A stretch of DNA of 64,000 nt from assembly GCF_009738225.1 (NCBI RefSeq), contig NZ_CP018187.1:1250501-1314500 (forward strand), written 5' to 3'. The notes under the pieces are model-generated. The model saw nothing but the letters and a program-made list of their open reading frames with translations, made no database searches and had not been told where the DNA came from. Positions within the stretch are counted from its first letter, which is position 1, and each line of letters starts with the position of its first letter. The DNA is from Streptococcus salivarius. GTDB lineage: Bacteria > Bacillota > Bacilli > Lactobacillales > Streptococcaceae. A program made the translations under genes and the position numbers. This document shows, piece by piece, positions 37,680 through 47,887 of this stretch.

Positions 37680-40379
37680 CTATCTAAATTTTATCGTAGA
37701 TTTTTTATAGTTGATATCATTATCCAATAGTTTCAGTAAAGGCGTTACATATTCAGGGTTTGGAAACTTAGGACCAAAAACGACCTTCTCAATTTGAATT
37801 GGGTTTTCCCGTTCTACATAAAGTTTACCAATTCCAGAGGTTTTATCAATTTTGATTTTATCATTACTTGGGTCTAGATTAGCATAGCGTAAGATACGAA
37901 GTTCGTTTTCATATTTGTAATCGACAGATTTAAATAAGTAGCGAATTTCTTCGATACAGTTGGAGATAGCTTCTTTATAAAAGTCATCATTATCATTCAC
38001 TCTCTCATACAATTTTTGCTTTAAATTATTCACAGATTCTTTTAATTTTGTAATTTCATTGTCATCAAAGAGTTCTGTTTCTTCTAGTTCAATGTTTTTA
38101 CCTGTATTTTTAACATAGGCTATTCTATAGAGATAATCACTATTCACTTTAGCTACCTTATCTTTTTTTTCAGGTTGGGGCTGTGCCTCTTCAACATTGG
38201 CAGAAAAAGTTGACTCCTTTTTCTTCGATTCGTCTACTGAGGTTTTTAAATCACTACCTAGGTATGATATGGTGGAATCCATTTGCTTCATAGTCTCTAA
38301 GGGAATAGCTTCTTTACGCCATGAAACATCATTGAAAGAAGTGAATCTTGAGAAATCATCTTCCTTAAGTACCAGACAAACACCCTGTGCATCATCGCCG
38401 TATTGGGACCACATAGTCAAGTCATCTGTTTTACTGGTGAAGCTCATTAAAAACCATGGACTAGGATCTAAAATATTTTGCTTCTTGAAGTAGGATGTTA
38501 TTTCCTTATCTTTACTAGGTTTCAATATTTCTTCGATAACTAACCCTTCCTCGGGGTCGTTCATATAATTGGCATTATACAAACGAGTTTTTCCAGATAC
38601 GGAAAATTTTGTATCATCTGTATTTTCTGTATCTTGATCTAATAAATTTTGGAGAGTTTTTCCTTTGGTATAATGACCAAATTTAAGATTCGAATTTTTA
38701 TCTTTTACTTTCAAGCCAAGTTGATATTTGATTTCTTGAACAATTCTATAGATATCTATTAACTGATTGAGCTTATTTTCATCATCTTTATAGTATTTTA
38801 TCCAATCCTTTAAAATATCGTATTTTGTATTTTTAACGAGATCAAGATTTAAAGCTCGAATTAGTAGTTTTCTGTCAAAACCATCATTGGAATAAAAACA
38901 TAGTCTATCTAAAATTTTTGTGAGGCTAGTGGCTGGAGTATCATTTTTATATAATGGAGTATCAGGATTGTTTTCTAATATTTTTACTAATGTGGCAAAT
39001 AATTTAACATCGGGGATTAATTTTAAAATGTCACATATTTGTTTAACTGTGTGTCTCAGTTCCTCAATCTCTGTTTGCTTGTCTGCTGAATTCGACAAGG
39101 CTCCAGCATACCACGAAGCAATCTCTTCAGAATTATGGAATTTTTCGTAAACTATTTTGACTTTCTCAACTGTACGATTAACCTCCCCAATCTCTGTTTG
39201 TTCAGCTACTAAATTCTGTAGCAACCATGCATACCACGAAGCAATCTTTTCAGAATTATGGAATTTTTCGTAAATTATTTTGACTTTTTCAACTGTACGA
39301 TTAACATCCTCAATCTCTGTTTGTTTGTCTGTTAACTTAGACAAGGCTCCAGCATACCACGAAGCAATCCTTTCAGAATTATGGAATTTTTCGTACATTA
39401 TTTTGACTTTCTCAACTGTACGATTAGCCTTCTCAATCTCTGTTTGTTTGTCTGTTAACTTAGACAAGGCTCCAGCATACCACGAAGCAATCCTTTCAGA
39501 ATTATGGAATTTTTCGTATATTATTTTGACTTTCTCAACTGTACGATTAGCCTTCTCAATCTCTGTTTGTTTGTCTGTTAACTTAAACAAGGCTTCAGCA
39601 TACCACGAAGCAATTTCTTCAGAATTATGGAATTTTTCGTATATTATTTTGACTTTCTCAACTGTACGATTAGCCTTCTCAATCTCTGTTTGTTTAGCTA
39701 CTAAATTCTTTAGGAACCATGCATACCACGAAGCAATTTCTTCAGAATTATGGAATTTTTCGTATATTATTTTGACTTTCTCAACTGTACGATTAACCTC
39801 CCCAATCTCTGTTTGTTTGTCTGCTGAATTCGACAAGGCTCCAGCATACCACGAAGCAATTTCTTCAGAATTATGGAATTTTTCGTATATTATTTTGACT
39901 TTTTCAACTGTACGATTAACATCCTCAATCTCTGTTTGTTTGTCTGTTAACTTAGACAAGGCTCCAGCATACCACGAAGCAATTTCTTCAGAATTATGGA
40001 ATTTTTCGTATATTATTTTGACTTTCTCAACTGTACGATTAGCCTTCTCAATATCTGTTTGTTTAGCTACTAAATTCTTTAGGAACCATGCATACCACGA
40101 AGCAATCCTCTCAGAATTATGGAATTTTTCGTAAATTATTTTGACTTTCTCAACTGTACGATTAGCCTTCTCAATATCTGTTTGTTTGTCTGCTGAATTC
40201 GACAAAGTCTTGACATACCGCAAAGCAATGTCTTCTGATTCAGGGTGTTGCTCATAAATTATTCTTGCTTTTTCTGCTAGAGCTTCACAGGCGGTCTTAT
40301 CTGTTTCCTTGGTTGATAAGTCAGAGAGCTTATCTAACTCTGCTATACTTTGTTCCAAATTGTAATTCTGTTCATCCAT
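37680..40379 (-). CDS. Tandem helical-repeat protein with C-terminal DUF2971-like domain
   Basis: 899 residues, intact. Residues 1-67 form an acidic start with one degenerate repeat. Residues 68-436 are nine near-identical 41-residue repeats of the type NRTVEKVKIIYEKFHNSEEI then ASWYAGALSKLTDKQTEIE, helical and TPR-like. A tenth, degenerate unit follows. The C-terminal part (about 565-899) has HYTKG (569), YMNDPEEG (605), SFTSKTDDLTMWSQYGDDAQGVCLV (split by position 646-670), YENELRIL and GPKFPNPEYVTPLLKLL, the order expected of DUF2971. A GGTGAGG ribosome site and an extended -10 (40465-40473) lie upstream. The function is unknown; a sensor-effector role, perhaps in defence, is inference. 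Confidence 0.85.
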   Translation of the reverse strand: MDEQNYNLEQSIAELDKLSDLSTKETDKTACEALAEKARIIYEQHPESEDIALRYVKTLSNSADKQTDIEKANRTVEKVKIIYEKFHNSERIASWYAWFLKNLVAKQTDIEKANRTVEKVKIIYEKFHNSEEIASWYAGALSKLTDKQTEIEDVNRTVEKVKIIYEKFHNSEEIASWYAGALSNSADKQTEIGEVNRTVEKVKIIYEKFHNSEEIASWYAWFLKNLVAKQTEIEKANRTVEKVKIIYEKFHNSEEIASWYAEALFKLTDKQTEIEKANRTVEKVKIIYEKFHNSERIASWYAGALSKLTDKQTEIEKANRTVEKVKIMYEKFHNSERIASWYAGALSKLTDKQTEIEDVNRTVEKVKIIYEKFHNSEKIASWYAWLLQNLVAEQTEIGEVNRTVEKVKIVYEKFHNSEEIASWYAGALSNSADKQTEIEELRHTVKQICDILKLIPDVKLFATLVKILENNPDTPLYKNDTPATSLTKILDRLCFYSNDGFDRKLLIRALNLDLVKNTKYDILKDWIKYYKDDENKLNQLIDIYRIVQEIKYQLGLKVKDKNSNLKFGHYTKGKTLQNLLDQDTENTDDTKFSVSGKTRLYNANYMNDPEEGLVIEEILKPSKDKEITSYFKKQNILDPSPWFLMSFTSKTDDLTMWSQYGDDAQGVCLVLKEDDFSRFTSFNDVSWRKEAIPLETMKQMDSTISYLGSDLKTSVDESKKKESTFSANVEEAQPQPEKKDKVAKVNSDYLYRIAYVKNTGKNIELEETELFDDNEITKLKESVNNLKQKLYERVNDNDDFYKEAISNCIEEIRYLFKSVDYKYENELRILRYANLDPSNDKIKIDKTSGIGKLYVERENPIQIEKVVFGPKFPNPEYVTPLLKLLDNDINYKKSTIKFR
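39072..40178 (-). repeat. Nine 123-bp tandem repeats inside the coding sequence
   Basis: A 123-bp unit (41 codons) occurs nine times head to tail. Units vary at a few residues only, mostly at the ends: SKLT, SNSA, KNLV or QNLV before D/AKQT, and IEKA, IEDV or IGEV after it. The multiple-of-three period keeps frame if units are lost or gained. Confidence 0.95.
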
Positions 40380-40601
40380 ACTATGCCCTCACCTTGAACT
40401 TGAAATAGTAATTATTGCTAGTTAAAACTAATCTGCCCTTTCGTTTCATAATTAGTTTCTACATATTTTATCATATCAAAAACCACATTTTTCTTCTAGT
40501 ATATGTATGATGCTTTTTAAACATAAACCATACAAAAAACTCATAGCGTTTCATTGGTGTAAACTGTAAGTAACCACACAAACAGAACCCGAGGAAAAAC
40601 T

Positions 40602-41536
40602 ATGAGCTACTCCCATCTTACCATAACCGACCGAATAAAGATAGAAACCTACTTAGAATTAGGTTTGAAACCTTGCCAAATTGCAAATAAACTTGCCTCG
40701 ATAAGTCTACTATTTCAAGAGAGTTAAGACGATGCCAAAATGGTTATTCCGCAGCCTTAGCACAGGAACAGTACGACCACAGGGCTAAGCAAAAAGGTCG
40801 GAAGTCTCATTTGACATCAAAGTTGAAAAAGGAAATTGAGGACGGTTTAAAATCCTCCTGGTCGCCTGAACAAATTTGTGGCCACTATCAGCTTGAACAA
40901 AAGCCAATGGTAGCTTTTAAAACTATCTATAACTGGCTCTATGCTGGTTTGATTGATCTGGATTTAAGCGTCCTTCGTCGTAAGGGAAAGACTCGACAAC
41001 CCAAAGAAACATGTGGAAGATTTAGGATTGGTACGTCAATTGCCAAAAGTCCTAAAGAGGTCAGGAATCGTGAGACCTTTGGTCACTGAGAGCTCGATAC
41101 TGTGGTGTCTTCCAGAGGCAAAAGCAAAGGCTGTTTAACGACCTTCCTAGAGCGAAAAACGTGCTTTTACTTAGCTTTCAAGATACCAGACAGAACAGCC
41201 AAATCCCTGTTTTCAGCTATCGAACAACTTTGTAAGCTATTTCCAAAAGAGGCTCTTAAAACCTTCACTTCAGACAGGGGAAAAGAGTTTGCCTGCTACC
41301 CTCTGGTAGAGAACTTAGGAATTTCCTTTTTCTTTGCGGACGCCTATTCATCCTGGCAGAGAGGAAGCAATGAAAACGCAAATGGCTTACTAAGAGAATA
41401 TTTCCCAAAGAAAACAGATTTAGCCGCTATCTCTGATGAGGCTTTGAACAAGGCTTTATATGATATCAATCACCGACCACGAAAATGTTTAGCTTACAGA
41501 ACTGCTAGTGAAGTTCTAGAGGATGAGTTCGAATAA
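40602..41536 (+). pseudogene. IS30-family transposase, degraded
   Basis: Begins ATGAGCTACTCCCATCTTACC (first codons MSYSHLTITDRIKIETYLEL), an IS30 helix-turn-helix start. Frame is lost near 40695 by a probable one-base deletion; the reading resumes as DKSTISRELRRC in another frame. A second lesion, TGA at 41087-41089, replaces the Trp of the expected GHWELDTV right at the first catalytic Asp. Remaining DDE residues are Asp in FTSDRGKEF and Glu in SNENANGLLREYFPK. Clear terminal inverted repeats were not found. It resembles IS1239-like elements of streptococci. Confidence 0.88.
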
Positions 41537-41555
41537 AGGTTGCACTTATTCTTGC

Positions 41556-41572
41556 AATTTATCAAATAAAAA
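41556..41572. repeat. 17-bp direct repeat, right copy
   Basis: AATTTATCAAATAAAAA, identical to 37571-37587. Confidence 0.85.
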
Positions 41573-41634
41573 TCTCGAGATAAATCATAATCAGAAATAA
41601 TGATGGCAACATGGTGTACCGTATTTAAAAACAT
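41556..41634 (-). pseudogene. VOC/glyoxalase-family gene, 5' part
   Basis: The minus strand reads MFLNTVHHVAIIISDYDLSR then DFY, the typical first strand and helix of a VOC protein with the metal ligand His in HHVAII. A GGAGG ribosome site lies upstream (41638-41645). After DFY the sequence enters the 17-bp repeat in a frame one base out of register with the 3' fragment, so even a precise excision would leave a frameshift. Confidence 0.85.
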
Positions 41635-41670
41635 TTTTTCCTCCATTGAAAAAGGCCCGAAGGCCCTTTC

Positions 41671-42432
41671 TTAACTTTGAAATTGATTGTATGACTTATT
41701 AAAGGCTTCAATAATATCTGAACTTGCCTTGTCAAAATCTACCTGTGATTTCAATTCCCCTTTGACGATTGTACGCTGAGTTGCTTCGGCATCCGTACAA
41801 GTTACAAGGGTAACTTCAGACTTGCCAGGTGTATCATCAACTACTGCTACTTCAGTTGGTTGGACCACCTTCACCTCACTAATAACATAAGTATAGACTT
41901 TATTTTTATCCGTAAGATAAATCTTCATACCTTCCTTAGCCTTATCTAGCGGTGAAAATAGCATATCAGATGCACCGGCAATACCAAAGACGTGGTGGCT
42001 AGCTAGTGAATAGTTGTTTTCACCACCCATGACTTGATCTTCTTTCATCGTTCCTGCACCGTAAGTCAACTCTGTATTGCCAAGTCCTTTGAAAATAGGG
42101 AGATTGATACCTACCTCTGGAATAGCAATACCACCAACGACAGGAAGCTCTTGAGCATCCATCTGTGCCTGCAAGACAGACTCTGTACTAATTGATTTAA
42201 CGGTATCAAAGTCAAAGCTAGTCTTAGCTTCCTTGTTTTTCTCAATAGTCTTTTTAGAAACCTTGCTCACTTGATACTTATTTGTATTCCAAGCAATCAC
42301 TGTGTTTCGAATAGACTTATTGAAAATCAAGGCTAAACCAACAACCAAGAGAACAACAATCAACACCCAGCGAAGAATATCAAGCCACTTACGGCGTTTT
42401 TTTGTTACGTTATTTTGCTTATCTTTGCTCAT
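41671..42432 (-). CDS. srtA: Class A sortase
   Basis: 253 residues: cytoplasmic N terminus, one membrane helix (about 17-37), then a sortase domain. The catalytic His is in ASHHVFG, Cys in TLVTCTDAE and Arg in ATQRTIVKG. It anchors LPXTG proteins to the wall. It starts at the gyrA stop (TAATG overlap), the usual streptococcal gyrA-srtA arrangement. Confidence 0.95.
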   Translation of the reverse strand: MSKDKQNNVTKKRRKWLDILRWVLIVVLLVVGLALIFNKSIRNTVIAWNTNKYQVSKVSKKTIEKNKEAKTSFDFDTVKSISTESVLQAQMDAQELPVVGGIAIPEVGINLPIFKGLGNTELTYGAGTMKEDQVMGGENNYSLASHHVFGIAGASDMLFSPLDKAKEGMKIYLTDKNKVYTYVISEVKVVQPTEVAVVDDTPGKSEVTLVTCTDAEATQRTIVKGELKSQVDFDKASSDIIEAFNKSYNQFQS

Positions 42433-44900
42433 TAGTTGTCACCACTTTCTTGATCTTCGGAAGCTTGTTCAACTTCTTCTGGCTCAACTAAAGCAAAGGT
42501 TACAATACGAGCAGAGTCATCCAAGCGCATGACCTTAACCCCTTGAGTGGCACGACCAGTTTGTGAAATATTAGCAACAGCAGTACGGATGATAACACCT
42601 GTATCGGTGATGACCATGATATCCTCATCGCCAGACACTGTTACAATACCTGCTAGGTTACCATTCTTCTCTGTGATATTGGCAGTCTTGATACCTTTAC
42701 CACCACGACCCTTCGTTGGGTATTCAGTAGCTGAGGTACGCTTACCGTAACCCTTTTCAGTGATAATCAAGACTTCTTGGTCTTCTGTAATGGCAGCTGC
42801 ACCAACAACTTGGTCACCATCACGAAGAGTTACCCCTTTAACACCGGCAGCCATACGACTCATGCTTCGAATAGTGTCTTCTTTGAAGCGTACACTGTAA
42901 CCAAATTTAGTACCAATGACAATTTCTTCATTACCAGTAGTCAAGAAGACATTGATTAGCTCGTCACCTTCTCTAAGTTTCAAGGCAATCAACCCATTTT
43001 GACGAATGTTCTTAAATTCCGCTTCTTTTGTACGTTTAACTAGACCTTGACGAGTTACAAAGACAAGGTGATTATTTTCAGAAGCTTCATCACTCTTGGC
43101 ATTAATGACTGTTTGAATGGTCTCACCATCGTCCAACTTCAAGAGATTGACAATAGGTAAGCCTTTGGCTGTGCGACCGTATTCTGGGATTTCATACCCC
43201 TTAAGACGGTATACACGCCCCTTATTAGTCATGAAGTAAAGGTGATCATGAGTGCTTGTTGAGACAATATCACGAACAAAGTCATCATCGTTAACACCAG
43301 TACCTTGGACACCGCGACCACCACGTTTTTGTGAACGGAACTCGTCTTGGGCTAAACGTTTAATATACCCTTTATTTGAGAGAGTGATAACAACATCTTC
43401 TTCCTCGATGAGGTCTTCATCTTCAAGAGAAATGACCTCTCCAACCATAAGCTCTGTGCGGCGAGCATCTGCAAATTTACGCTTGCTTTCGTCCAATTCT
43501 TCCTTGATGATAGCAATGACTCGTTCTGGTTTTGCCAAAATATCAGCTAAATCAGCAATCAGAGCCAAGAGATCATTGTACTCATTTTGAATCTTATCAC
43601 GTTCCAAACCTGTCAAACGACGCAAACGCATATCAAGAATAGCTTGACTTTGTCGTTCCGTGAGTTCGAAGCGAGCCATCAACTCAGCTTGAGCCTCAGC
43701 ATCAGTTTGACTATTACGGATAATTGTAATCACTTCATCCAAATGATCAAGGGCAATCAACAAACCTTCTAAAATGTGGGCACGTGCCTCAGCCTTATCC
43801 TTGTCAAACTGTGTACGACGAACCACAACTTCTTGCTGGTGAGCAATATAGTCAGCCAAGATTTGACGCAAAGAAAGGATTTTAGGAACACCCTTTTCAA
43901 TGGCCAACATGTTGAAGCTGAAGTTAGTCTGAAGTTGCGTTAATTTGAACAAATTGTTCAAGATAACATTGGCAGAAGCATCACGACGCACTTCGATGAC
44001 AAAGCGTACGCCTTCACGAGAAGACTCGTCACGGACTGCTGTAATCCCCTCAATACGTTTTTCTTGAGCTAAACGAACGATATGTTCATGAACCTTGGTC
44101 TTATTGACCATGTAAGGAAACTCAGTGACAACAATACGCTCACGACCTGATTTAGTTGTTTCAATTTCAGTACGCGAACGAAGTACAATAGAACCCTTAC
44201 CAGTTTCATAAGCACGGTGAATACCAGATTTCCCCATGACCAAGCCACCAGTTGGAAAGTCTGGTCCAGGAAGAACTTCCATCAGTTCACGTGTTGTGAC
44301 TTCAGGATTATCCATCATCAATTTGACAGCATCAATCGTTTCAGCCAAATTGTGTGGTGGGATGTTAGTCGCCATACCAACGGCAATCCCTGTCGCACCA
44401 TTGACAAGAAGGTTTGGAATACGTGACGGAAGAACGATTGGCTCACGTTCTGATCCATCATAGTTATCTTGAAAATCAACGGTATTCTTATTGAGATCAC
44501 GAAGCATTTCCAAGACGATTTTAGACATACGCGCCTCAGTATAACGCTGAGCGGCAGCCCCATCACCATCCATAGAACCAAAGTTCCCGTGACCGTCAAC
44601 CAACATGTAACGGTAGCTCCACCATTGCGCCATACGAACCATGGCTTCATAGATAGATGAGTCTCCGTGTGGGTGATATTTACCCATGACATCCCCGGTA
44701 ATACGGGCAGATTTTTTATGTGGCTTATCAGGTGTCACCCCAAGCTCATTCATTCCATATAGAATACGACGTTGTACAGGTTTTAAACCGTCACGAACAT
44801 CTGGGAGAGCACGAGACACGATAACACTCATGGCATAATCGATAAAGCTCGTCTTCATCTCAGACGTCAAATTAACGTCAATTAAATTATTATCTTGCAC
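42432..44900 (-). CDS. gyrA: DNA gyrase subunit A
   Basis: 822 residues. The catalytic Tyr is in [10 protein letters not shown] near residue 118; the GyrA box QKRGGRG lies near 530; six C-terminal blades follow. The quinolone-resistance region reads [10 protein letters not shown] with Ser81 and Glu85, the sensitive-type residues in streptococcal numbering. An acidic tail ends [12 protein letters not shown]. Confidence 0.98.
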   Translation of the reverse strand: MQDNNLIDVNLTSEMKTSFIDYAMSVIVSRALPDVRDGLKPVQRRILYGMNELGVTPDKPHKKSARITGDVMGKYHPHGDSSIYEAMVRMAQWWSYRYMLVDGHGNFGSMDGDGAAAQRYTEARMSKIVLEMLRDLNKNTVDFQDNYDGSEREPIVLPSRIPNLLVNGATGIAVGMATNIPPHNLAETIDAVKLMMDNPEVTTRELMEVLPGPDFPTGGLVMGKSGIHRAYETGKGSIVLRSRTEIETTKSGRERIVVTEFPYMVNKTKVHEHIVRLAQEKRIEGITAVRDESSREGVRFVIEVRRDASANVILNNLFKLTQLQTNFSFNMLAIEKGVPKILSLRQILADYIAHQQEVVVRRTQFDKDKAEARAHILEGLLIALDHLDEVITIIRNSQTDAEAQAELMARFELTERQSQAILDMRLRRLTGLERDKIQNEYNDLLALIADLADILAKPERVIAIIKEELDESKRKFADARRTELMVGEVISLEDEDLIEEEDVVITLSNKGYIKRLAQDEFRSQKRGGRGVQGTGVNDDDFVRDIVSTSTHDHLYFMTNKGRVYRLKGYEIPEYGRTAKGLPIVNLLKLDDGETIQTVINAKSDEASENNHLVFVTRQGLVKRTKEAEFKNIRQNGLIALKLREGDELINVFLTTGNEEIVIGTKFGYSVRFKEDTIRSMSRMAAGVKGVTLRDGDQVVGAAAITEDQEVLIITEKGYGKRTSATEYPTKGRGGKGIKTANITEKNGNLAGIVTVSGDEDIMVITDTGVIIRTAVANISQTGRATQGVKVMRLDDSARIVTFALVEPEEVEQASEDQESGDN

Positions 44901-44972
44901 TCAAAAATGCCTCTTTTCTTTCATTCAAATCATTCCAAACTCTAATAAAAGAGTATAGAAAATTTCTATAAT

Positions 44973-45001
44973 ATTATACCATAAAACGCTTTACTTTTCA
45001 G
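44973..45001 (-). promoter_or_regulatory. gyrA promoter
   Basis: Minus strand CTGAAA (45001-44996), 17 bp ending in TGG, then TATAAT (44978-44973). Confidence 0.7.
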
Positions 45002-45003
45002 TT

Positions 45004-45019
45004 GTGTAAACGCTTTCAT
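45004..45019. promoter_or_regulatory. cre site between gyrA and ldh
   Basis: GTGTAAACGCTTTCAT matches 15 of 16 positions of WTGNAANCGNWNNCWW. It lies about 65 bp upstream of the predicted ldh start, a position fit for CcpA activation, and abuts the -35 of gyrA. CcpA is reported to activate ldh in S. thermophilus. Confidence 0.75.
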
Positions 45020-45040
45020 CTATTATTTCCTTATTATTTC

Positions 45041-45069
45041 GTGACATCCATCACTTAAAGTGGTAGAAT
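45041..45069 (+). promoter_or_regulatory. ldh promoter
   Basis: GTGACA (45041-45046), 17 bp, TAGAAT (45064-45069) preceded by TGG. A strong extended promoter for an abundant enzyme. Confidence 0.75.
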
Positions 45070-45071
45070 AA

Positions 45072-46106
<1,035 letters not shown>

Positions 46107-46126
46107 TCTAACATTAGTTAAATAAA

Positions 46127-46150
46127 AGTCTCCAGTAGGAGGCTTTTTTC
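46127..46150 (+). terminator. ldh terminator
   Basis: AGTCTCC-AGTA-GGAGGCT followed by TTTTTTC. Confidence 0.85.
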
Positions 46151-46183
46151 GTATTAAAATAGGAGGCTTTTTTCGTATTAAAA
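46136..46183 (+). repeat. 24-bp tandem duplication in the ldh terminator
   Basis: The segment TAGGAGGCTTTTTTCGTATT plus AAAA occurs twice head to tail (46136-46159 and 46160-46183), copying the 3' arm and T tract of the terminator. Confidence 0.9.
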
Positions 46184-46220
46184 AAAGAAAAAACAGCTAA
46201 TTCGACTGAATTAGCTGTTT
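46181..46220 (-). terminator. nox terminator
   Basis: A perfect 13-bp stem, AAACAGCTAATTC / GAATTAGCTGTTT, followed on the minus strand by a T-rich tract. Confidence 0.9.
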
Positions 46221-46224
46221 AAGA

Positions 46225-47598
46225 TTATTTGGCTGAGATAGCTGCTTTAGCAATATAGCTAAGCGGTTGGTTAAAGTGTGGCAAGAAGAACAAATCAAGC
46301 AATTGAAGACGGTCAATAGTTACACCTTCTTGGATAGCCAATGAGAACATGTGGATTCCCATAGAGATGTCCATGCGTGATACCATTTGAGCACCAAGAA
46401 CTTTGCGTGTATCTTTGTCATAGACGATCTTGATTGTAACGTCTGCATTTTCATCTTCCATAAAGGCAGCTTTTTGAAGATCTGTTGAAGATACTACTGC
46501 TGGATTGAAACCAAAGCGTTTTGCTTTTTCTTCTGTCAAACCAGTTGATACCATGTTCAAACCATAGATTGAGATACCATTTGATCCTTGAACACCGTTT
46601 GATTCAACATCTCCACCACCGGCATTATGACCACCGACAATACCTGAACGAACAGCGTTTGAAGCCAAGGCAATGTAGTTCACATCATCAAGGGCATTGT
46701 CATAAACAGTAGCACAGTCACCAACTGCATAAACATCTTTGATTGATGTTTCTTGTTTCTTATTAACAAGGTAAGCGCCATTACGGAATGTTTCCAACTT
46801 ACCAGCACCGAGAGCTGTGTTAGGACGGAAACCAACAGCAAGAACAACCATATCGACATCGTAAGCATTTTTATCTGTAACGATGCGTTCTACCTTAGTT
46901 TCACCTTCTACTGCTTTAACAGTTTCACCAAATGCCAATTTAATACCGTGGCTTTCCATATTTTTAGCCATAAGGTCAGTCAGGTCATGGTCGTAATAAC
47001 CTGCCAAACATGTATCAACAACGTCGATAAGGATAACTTCTTTTCCATGACGTTGGAAAGCTTCAGCCAATTCAACACCAATGTAACCAGCACCTACAAC
47101 CGCCACACGTTTGATATCTTGAGATTTGTCGTTCAATTTATCAATAACTTCTTGAGCGTTTTGGAAAAGTTTAACGAATTGAAGGTTTTCAAGCGTAGCT
47201 TCGAAAGTACGGCTACCTTCTTTAATTTCGGCACCTTCGATTGGAGGCAAGATTGGTTGAGAACCTGTTGCCAAAATCAATTTGTCATATGATTCAACAT
47301 GCTCTTTACCATCTACGAGGGCTGTAACAGTTTTACCATCAAAGTCAATAGACTCAACTGGTGAGTTCATATAAACTTTAGCGCCCTTGCTTTCAAGTCC
47401 TTCTTTGTTGGCATAGAAAAGACCATCAGAACCTGAGATTTGATTACCGATCCAAAGGGCCATACCACAACCCAAGAATGAAATGTTAGAGTTTTGGTCG
47501 AAAACAACTACTTCATTTTGGTCTCCGTAATTATCGAGAATAGTATTAATACTAAAAGTACCAGCGTGGTTAGCACCAACAACTACGATTTTTGACAT
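46225..47598 (-). CDS. nox: H2O-forming NADH oxidase
   Basis: 457 residues from [20 protein letters not shown]; a TTG four codons upstream is rejected. FAD site VVGANHAG, redox-active Cys44 in [13 protein letters not shown] site [13 protein letters not shown] near 155-170, and FAD-binding YAVGDCATV near 280. It reduces O2 to water with NADH, protecting from oxygen and freeing NAD+. The gene is monocistronic, convergent with ldh. Confidence 0.96.
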   Translation of the reverse strand: MSKIVVVGANHAGTFSINTILDNYGDQNEVVVFDQNSNISFLGCGMALWIGNQISGSDGLFYANKEGLESKGAKVYMNSPVESIDFDGKTVTALVDGKEHVESYDKLILATGSQPILPPIEGAEIKEGSRTFEATLENLQFVKLFQNAQEVIDKLNDKSQDIKRVAVVGAGYIGVELAEAFQRHGKEVILIDVVDTCLAGYYDHDLTDLMAKNMESHGIKLAFGETVKAVEGETKVERIVTDKNAYDVDMVVLAVGFRPNTALGAGKLETFRNGAYLVNKKQETSIKDVYAVGDCATVYDNALDDVNYIALASNAVRSGIVGGHNAGGGDVESNGVQGSNGISIYGLNMVSTGLTEEKAKRFGFNPAVVSSTDLQKAAFMEDENADVTIKIVYDKDTRKVLGAQMVSRMDISMGIHMFSLAIQEGVTIDRLQLLDLFFLPHFNQPLSYIAKAAISAK

Positions 47599-47638
47599 AA
47601 GTTTGTCCAACTTTCTTTTGATAATAGTTTACTGTTTT

Positions 47639-47667
47639 ATTCTACCATAATCGGAAAACGGTTACAC
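47639..47667 (-). promoter_or_regulatory. nox promoter with a cre-like core
   Basis: Extended -10 TGG-TAGAAT (-10 at 47644-47639). Upstream, GTGTAACCGTTTTCCG (47667-47652) holds the cre core TGNAANCG-N-W-NN-C and covers the -35 position, which would suit repression by CcpA. Confidence 0.45.
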
Positions 47668-47834
47668 CTTTTATGCTCAGACTTTGTTACTTTTTGAACA
47701 AATTAAATTTGTATGCTCAAAACCCAAATAAGTCACGACAAAATCTGTAGAAAAACACTTTATGATGATGACGACCTTCCTCTACACCATCTCCGTCTTA
47801 TCAAGTCTTAGTAAGTCTACTCGTCTCTTTAACA

Positions 47835-47883
47835 TAAAAAAAGAGTGAGCAACTCTCTCTTTAGAGAATGACAACACTCTTTT
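47835..47883 (-). terminator. Terminator of the ABC-F gene
   Basis: Minus strand AAAGAGTG ... CACTCTTT followed by a T run, with an inner hairpin. Confidence 0.7.
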
Positions 47884-47887
47884 ATCA

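Larger units (their letters stand above)
37588..41555. mobile_element. About 4-kb insertion in the VOC gene (repeat/DUF2971 gene plus decayed IS30)
   Basis: The segment lies between two 17-bp direct repeats and splits a gene whose two halves are recognisable on either side. It holds a minus-strand 899-codon gene with its own promoter and terminator and, opposite in strand, a ruined IS30-family transposase gene. No integrase or recombinase is present, so the way it entered is unknown: it may be an IS-mediated passenger or an IS landing next to earlier cargo. Its DNA looks more AT-rich than the flanks. Confidence 0.7.

Noticed and set aside
39280..40134. Long open frame antisense to the repeat gene
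   Set aside because: It exists only because the 123-bp unit is stop-free in that frame and repeats in register. It has no ribosome site or recognisable domain.
39072..40178. Regular repeats resembling a CRISPR array
   Set aside because: The period is 123 bp with near-identical units and no unique spacers, and the whole array is in frame inside a long coding sequence.
44600..44720. Fluoroquinolone-resistance change in gyrA
   Set aside because: Ser81 and Glu85 are the sensitive-type residues.
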